Positions 61,378 through 64,000 of a stretch of DNA of 64,000 nt are shown one piece after another; within the stretch, counting starts at the first letter, position 1; every line of letters begins with the position of its first letter. The stretch is from Burkholderia sp. SRS-46 (GTDB taxonomy: Bacteria; Pseudomonadota; Gammaproteobacteria; Burkholderiales; Burkholderiaceae): positions 186,001 through 250,000 of the forward strand of contig NZ_PTXL01000005.1 of NCBI RefSeq assembly GCF_004343775.1, written 5' to 3'. The notes beneath the pieces were generated by a model that saw only the letters and a list, made by a program, of their open reading frames with translations, ran no database searches and had not been told where the DNA came from. A program made the position numbers and the translations under genes.

Positions 61378-62324
61378 GTCACGTTCCGCTGGACCCGGGC
61401 GCGGCACGCGTTGTTGCGCTCGCGCGCGAAAGCGGGGCTTCGGGCCCGGAAGCCGGGTCCCCCGAGCAGGCGCGCGCTGCATTTCGCAAAAGTCGCAAAG
61501 CGCTTGCGTCGCAGCCGGTTCAGATTTCCTCGGTTCGGGATCTCGAAGTCGTGCACCCCGACGGAAAATTCGGACTCCGCTGTTATCGCGGGTGGGGAAC
61601 GGACGACGGATCCCAGCTTCCTTGCCTGCTCTTCTTCCATTCCGGTGGCTGGGTGTCCGGGGATCTCGACACCCATGACAACGCCTGCCGAGCGATAGCC
61701 AGCACGGCGCGAATCTCGGTGATGGCGGTCGATTATCGACTCGCTCCCGAGCATCCGTTTCCGGCGGCAATCGAAGACGCGCAAGCTGCGTACGCTTACA
61801 TTCTTGAACACGCGTCGTCATTGAACATCGATGCGACAAGGATCGCCGTGGGTGGTGACAGTGCGGGTGGCAACCTCGCGGCGGTTCTCACACACCTGTT
61901 GCGCGACGCGGGCGGGCATCAGCCGATCGCGCAAGTACTGCTCTATCCTGCCACCGACTTCGCGGCGAATACAGCGTCACTCGAGCAGTTCTCGCTTGGA
62001 CCGACGCTGACAAAAGCAAGTCTCGATTGGTTCGCAGATCAATATTTGCCGGTAGGCGGAGATCGCCTCGACTGGAAAGCGTCACCGCTCAGGGCTCCCA
62101 CTTTTGCCGCCTTGCCGGCAGCGTATGTCGTGACTTGTGGCCATGATCCGTTGTGTGACGAAGGCGCCGCATATGCTGCCCGACTTCGCGATGCGGGTGT
62201 CTCGGTTCGTCACCAGCACTATCCAGGTCAGATACATGGCTTTCTGACGATGGGTGGCCTGATTCCTGAGTCAACAGTTCTGATTGGCGAGGTCGCAGTC
62301 TTTCTTGACCAAGTATTTAGCTGA
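61374..62324 (+). CDS. HSL-family alpha/beta-hydrolase esterase
   Basis: 316 residues. HSL oxyanion motif FFHSGGWVSGD (HGGG form changed to HSGG), nucleophile Ser163 in GGDSAGGNLAAVL, Asp in CGHDPLCDEG and His in GQIHGFLTMGG. It is coupled to ridA by ATGA. The esterase may act before or after the lactonase-like enzyme on the same substrate. Confidence 0.9.
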   Translation: MSHVPLDPGAARVVALARESGASGPEAGSPEQARAAFRKSRKALASQPVQISSVRDLEVVHPDGKFGLRCYRGWGTDDGSQLPCLLFFHSGGWVSGDLDTHDNACRAIASTARISVMAVDYRLAPEHPFPAAIEDAQAAYAYILEHASSLNIDATRIAVGGDSAGGNLAAVLTHLLRDAGGHQPIAQVLLYPATDFAANTASLEQFSLGPTLTKASLDWFADQYLPVGGDRLDWKASPLRAPTFAALPAAYVVTCGHDPLCDEGAAYAARLRDAGVSVRHQHYPGQIHGFLTMGGLIPESTVLIGEVAVFLDQVFS

Positions 62325-62367
62325 TTTCGCGGAGCGTATCGAATGGGTCAAGACCACTGTTCATGCG

Positions 62368-63051
62368 ATGTTGGGAGATGAAATTCAGGTTCTCAGTGTA
62401 CGTTTGCCGGAACAAACTCACGGACCGAGACTTCTTCTCCCGCTAGAAAACGGCACACGAAAGCAGCGTTTCGACGGACGAGTACGAGAGTGGCTCAAGT
62501 TCGCGGACGCAATCGGTATTCAAGAGCGAGAGATGGTGCTTGTTCAAGCGCCCATGCTCTTTGAAATTGGCAACGATCAAGTTAAACCAGATGACAACGT
62601 CAACAAGCTTGCGGCAAGACACGCGCTCGCGAGCGTTGGATGTACGGTGCAGTATCTGCTCCCAAGCGATTCAGGAAAACTCGACATATTCCTGCTCCGC
62701 CTACAAGCCGCTGTTCTCGACTTGGTCTTCGGCCACGCGGGATCCGTTTGGGGTCTGAGGCAAGCGAGCGAGGCGTGCTTTGGCGACGCGACAGAGAATG
62801 CACCTCGCTGGGTATGTGGAATGAGTTCCCTTCAGGTCCAAGGTGAATGGGATCGCCCTCAGTCGGTCTTTGTGGCCACTCGACTAGAATGCGCGAGCGG
62901 TCTAGCTTGGGTTCGCTTCGCCCACCAAGGCGCCGAAACAGTCATCACGCCTTGGATGAGATTCGATGAAGGTACCTGTGACGCAACGCAGCGATGCCGG
63001 CAGAAGAATTTCCCCTACAATCTCGCGCACCAACCTAATACCTTGTGTTGA
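62368..63051 (+). pseudogene. Truncated gene with PIWI-like features
   Basis: The frame is open from inside the esterase end to 63051; a plausible internal start is the ATG at 62368 (227 residues), but the family N-terminus is absent. It is more AT-rich than the neighbours. Segments such as LASVGCTVQYLLPSDSGK and RLQAAVLDLVFGHAGSVWGL recall the MID-PIWI junction of prokaryotic Argonaute/pPIWI-RE proteins; the later RWVCGMSSLQVQGEWDRPQS and LAWVRFAHQGAETVI could be an RNase-H-like strand. Likely a 5'-truncated fragment. The family idea is unverified. Confidence 0.4.
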
Positions 63052-63422
63052 ATGCAGATTAAAAACAACCTCAACGGGCGCAGTCATGAACACATCTGAA
63101 TATGCCCCAATAAAGTTCGCCGTTCGATTTTGTTCGAGGTAAATGAGCAAGCACCGCAGCGGAGCAAATGATCATTGCACATCGGACGAAGTCATCGCGA
63201 GCTGCGGCGATACGTTAATTCACAATTCGCCAACAATATGGCACACATACCACCAGTTCAGCATCAATAGGAAATAATAGCCAAAAAAATCGTGCCTGTC
63301 GAAAACGACTTTGCTACGATCATACGATTGGGCAGCGCGCCTGATGAGAGGGGACCGATATATGGGAGGAGGCTGCCTCCCGGTCCGATAGAAGAACCAA
63401 CAAGGACAGGACGTCATCGCCT
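63052..63422. other. AT-rich non-coding stretch before the second vgrG
   Basis: No supported gene. It is clearly more AT-rich than the rest of the window, with runs such as AAAAAAATCG around 63284-63292, and may hold the vgrG promoter. No good ribosome-binding site was seen (ACAGGACG lies about 10 bases before the start). Confidence 0.4.
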
Positions 63423-64000
63423 ATGTCGCCGATTTCTCTCCAAGAAATCGCGAAGCAATTCTTCGCGCTGCAAAACAATCGGCTGTTCACGATCGACACG
63501 CCGTTGTCCGGTCGCTCTGCGCTCGTGCTAACCGAGTTCGTCTGCGAAGAGGGGTTGGGCGAACTGTTTGAAATGAAGTTCATGCTCGCGTCCCAGGACC
63601 CGAGCATCGAGCTCAAGCAATTGATCGGCAAGCCGGTGACGGTCACGCTGCAGCTGACCGACGCGCTCGCCAGTACGGACGTGCGCTATTTCCACGGCTA
63701 CGTAACCGATTTTATACACACCGGCACCGATGGCGGCCTGGCAACCTACGAGGCCGTCGCCAGGCCATGGCTCGCCTTCATGGATCGCCGTCAGGATATC
63801 CGGATTTTTCAGGAGCAGACCGTCGGCGAGATCCTCAATGACGTGATGCATCGATACCGAAGATTCGGCGACGTCGTGTTTCGTCTGTCTGCGCCAACGG
63901 TTAATCGCAGCTACTGTACCCAGTACAAGGAGACTGATCTCGCTTTCGCGCTGCGCCTGATGCAGGAAGAAGGGCTGTTCTTCTATTTCGAGCACAAGAA
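63423..64000 (+). CDS. vgrG: Type VI secretion tip protein VgrG (5' part only)
   Basis: 192 residues are visible before the right edge. The N-terminal gp27-like VgrG domain is clear: FTIDTPLSGRSALVLTEFVC, FEMKFMLASQDPSIELKQLI, YFHGYVTDFIHTGTDGGLA, YEAVARPWLAFMDRRQDIRI and DLAFALRLMQEEGLFFYFEH. It differs strongly from the VgrG at 1008, being of the standard type with the FHGYVT motif. Its cargo genes would lie beyond the window. It follows an AT-rich junction. Confidence 0.93.
   Translation, partial: MSPISLQEIAKQFFALQNNRLFTIDTPLSGRSALVLTEFVCEEGLGELFEMKFMLASQDPSIELKQLIGKPVTVTLQLTDALASTDVRYFHGYVTDFIHTGTDGGLATYEAVARPWLAFMDRRQDIRIFQEQTVGEILNDVMHRYRRFGDVVFRLSAPTVNRSYCTQYKETDLAFALRLMQEEGLFFYFEHK

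Noticed and set aside
1..64000. CRISPR arrays, rRNA and intact tRNA genes
   Set aside because: No regularly spaced repeats, rRNA segments or full tRNA cloverleaf were seen; the only repeat cluster (58813-58941) is irregular and includes an inverted copy.

Overview
The window looks like a piece of a Burkholderia replicon, most likely from the Burkholderia cepacia complex. It is GC-rich, and it combines type VI secretion VgrG loci, a pob/pca protocatechuate pathway, a gbcAB/proVWX glycine-betaine locus and many LysR regulators, a mix common on secondary chromosomes of that genus. The species assignment is inference from gene content; no marker gene is present.

Layout. 1-7907: a partial PadR repressor, then a type VI secretion cargo island (vgrG, Tle3-type lipase effector, Tla3-type adaptor, PAAR tip). 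8003-16905: a compact set of lipid-type enzymes in alternating operons (Rieske oxygenase, GH3-type acyl-amide synthetase, two desaturases of which one is fused to a PAP2-like domain, a PF10118 ferritin-like protein, an alpha/beta hydrolase and two GNAT acyltransferases). I do not recognise this set as a described pathway, and it is the best candidate here for an unstudied system. 17001-17168 holds a small broken reading frame. 17755-26640: a tellurium-type (Ter) stress operon that starts with a TerD-like/trypsin-like protease fusion and carries the associated phosphoribosyltransferase, HAD, StiP-like and HpcH/HpaI genes followed by terD-like, terA-like, terB and two more terD-like genes, closed by a strong terminator.

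26645-42116: a LysE exporter, then a quaternary-amine locus. It contains a betaine ABC importer (proVWX), glyA, a DapA-like lyase / FAD oxidase / aldehyde dehydrogenase trio, three regulators in a row and the Rieske monooxygenase pair gbcA-gbcB. The importer brings in betaine, GbcAB removes the first methyl group and GlyA connects glycine and one-carbon units to serine. 42275-43890 is a divergent ArgO-like exporter and its ArgP-like regulator. 43960-49487 is core-type material: an FNR/ANR-type regulator, a universal stress protein, two small unknown genes, a serine acetyltransferase-like gene, and a pteridine-reductase-like SDR with folE.

49587-57657: 4-hydroxybenzoate use, with a LysR gene divergent from pobA, then pcaI-J-B-D-C and the transporter pcaK. 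pcaHG and pcaF are not in the window. Directly before the ribosome-binding sites of pobA and pcaK lies the same two-tier hairpin: an identical inner stem-loop inside an outer stem that differs in sequence but keeps its pairing. This looks like a shared RNA control element.

57695-64000: a small unknown gene, a LysE exporter whose usual divergent regulator is missing, a cluster of four 17-20 bp repeats that may mark an old insertion sequence, a visibly more AT-rich catabolic island (LysR, metallo-beta-lactamase-fold hydrolase, RidA, HSL-type esterase), a truncated gene with a PIWI-like look, and the start of a second vgrG that runs off the right edge.
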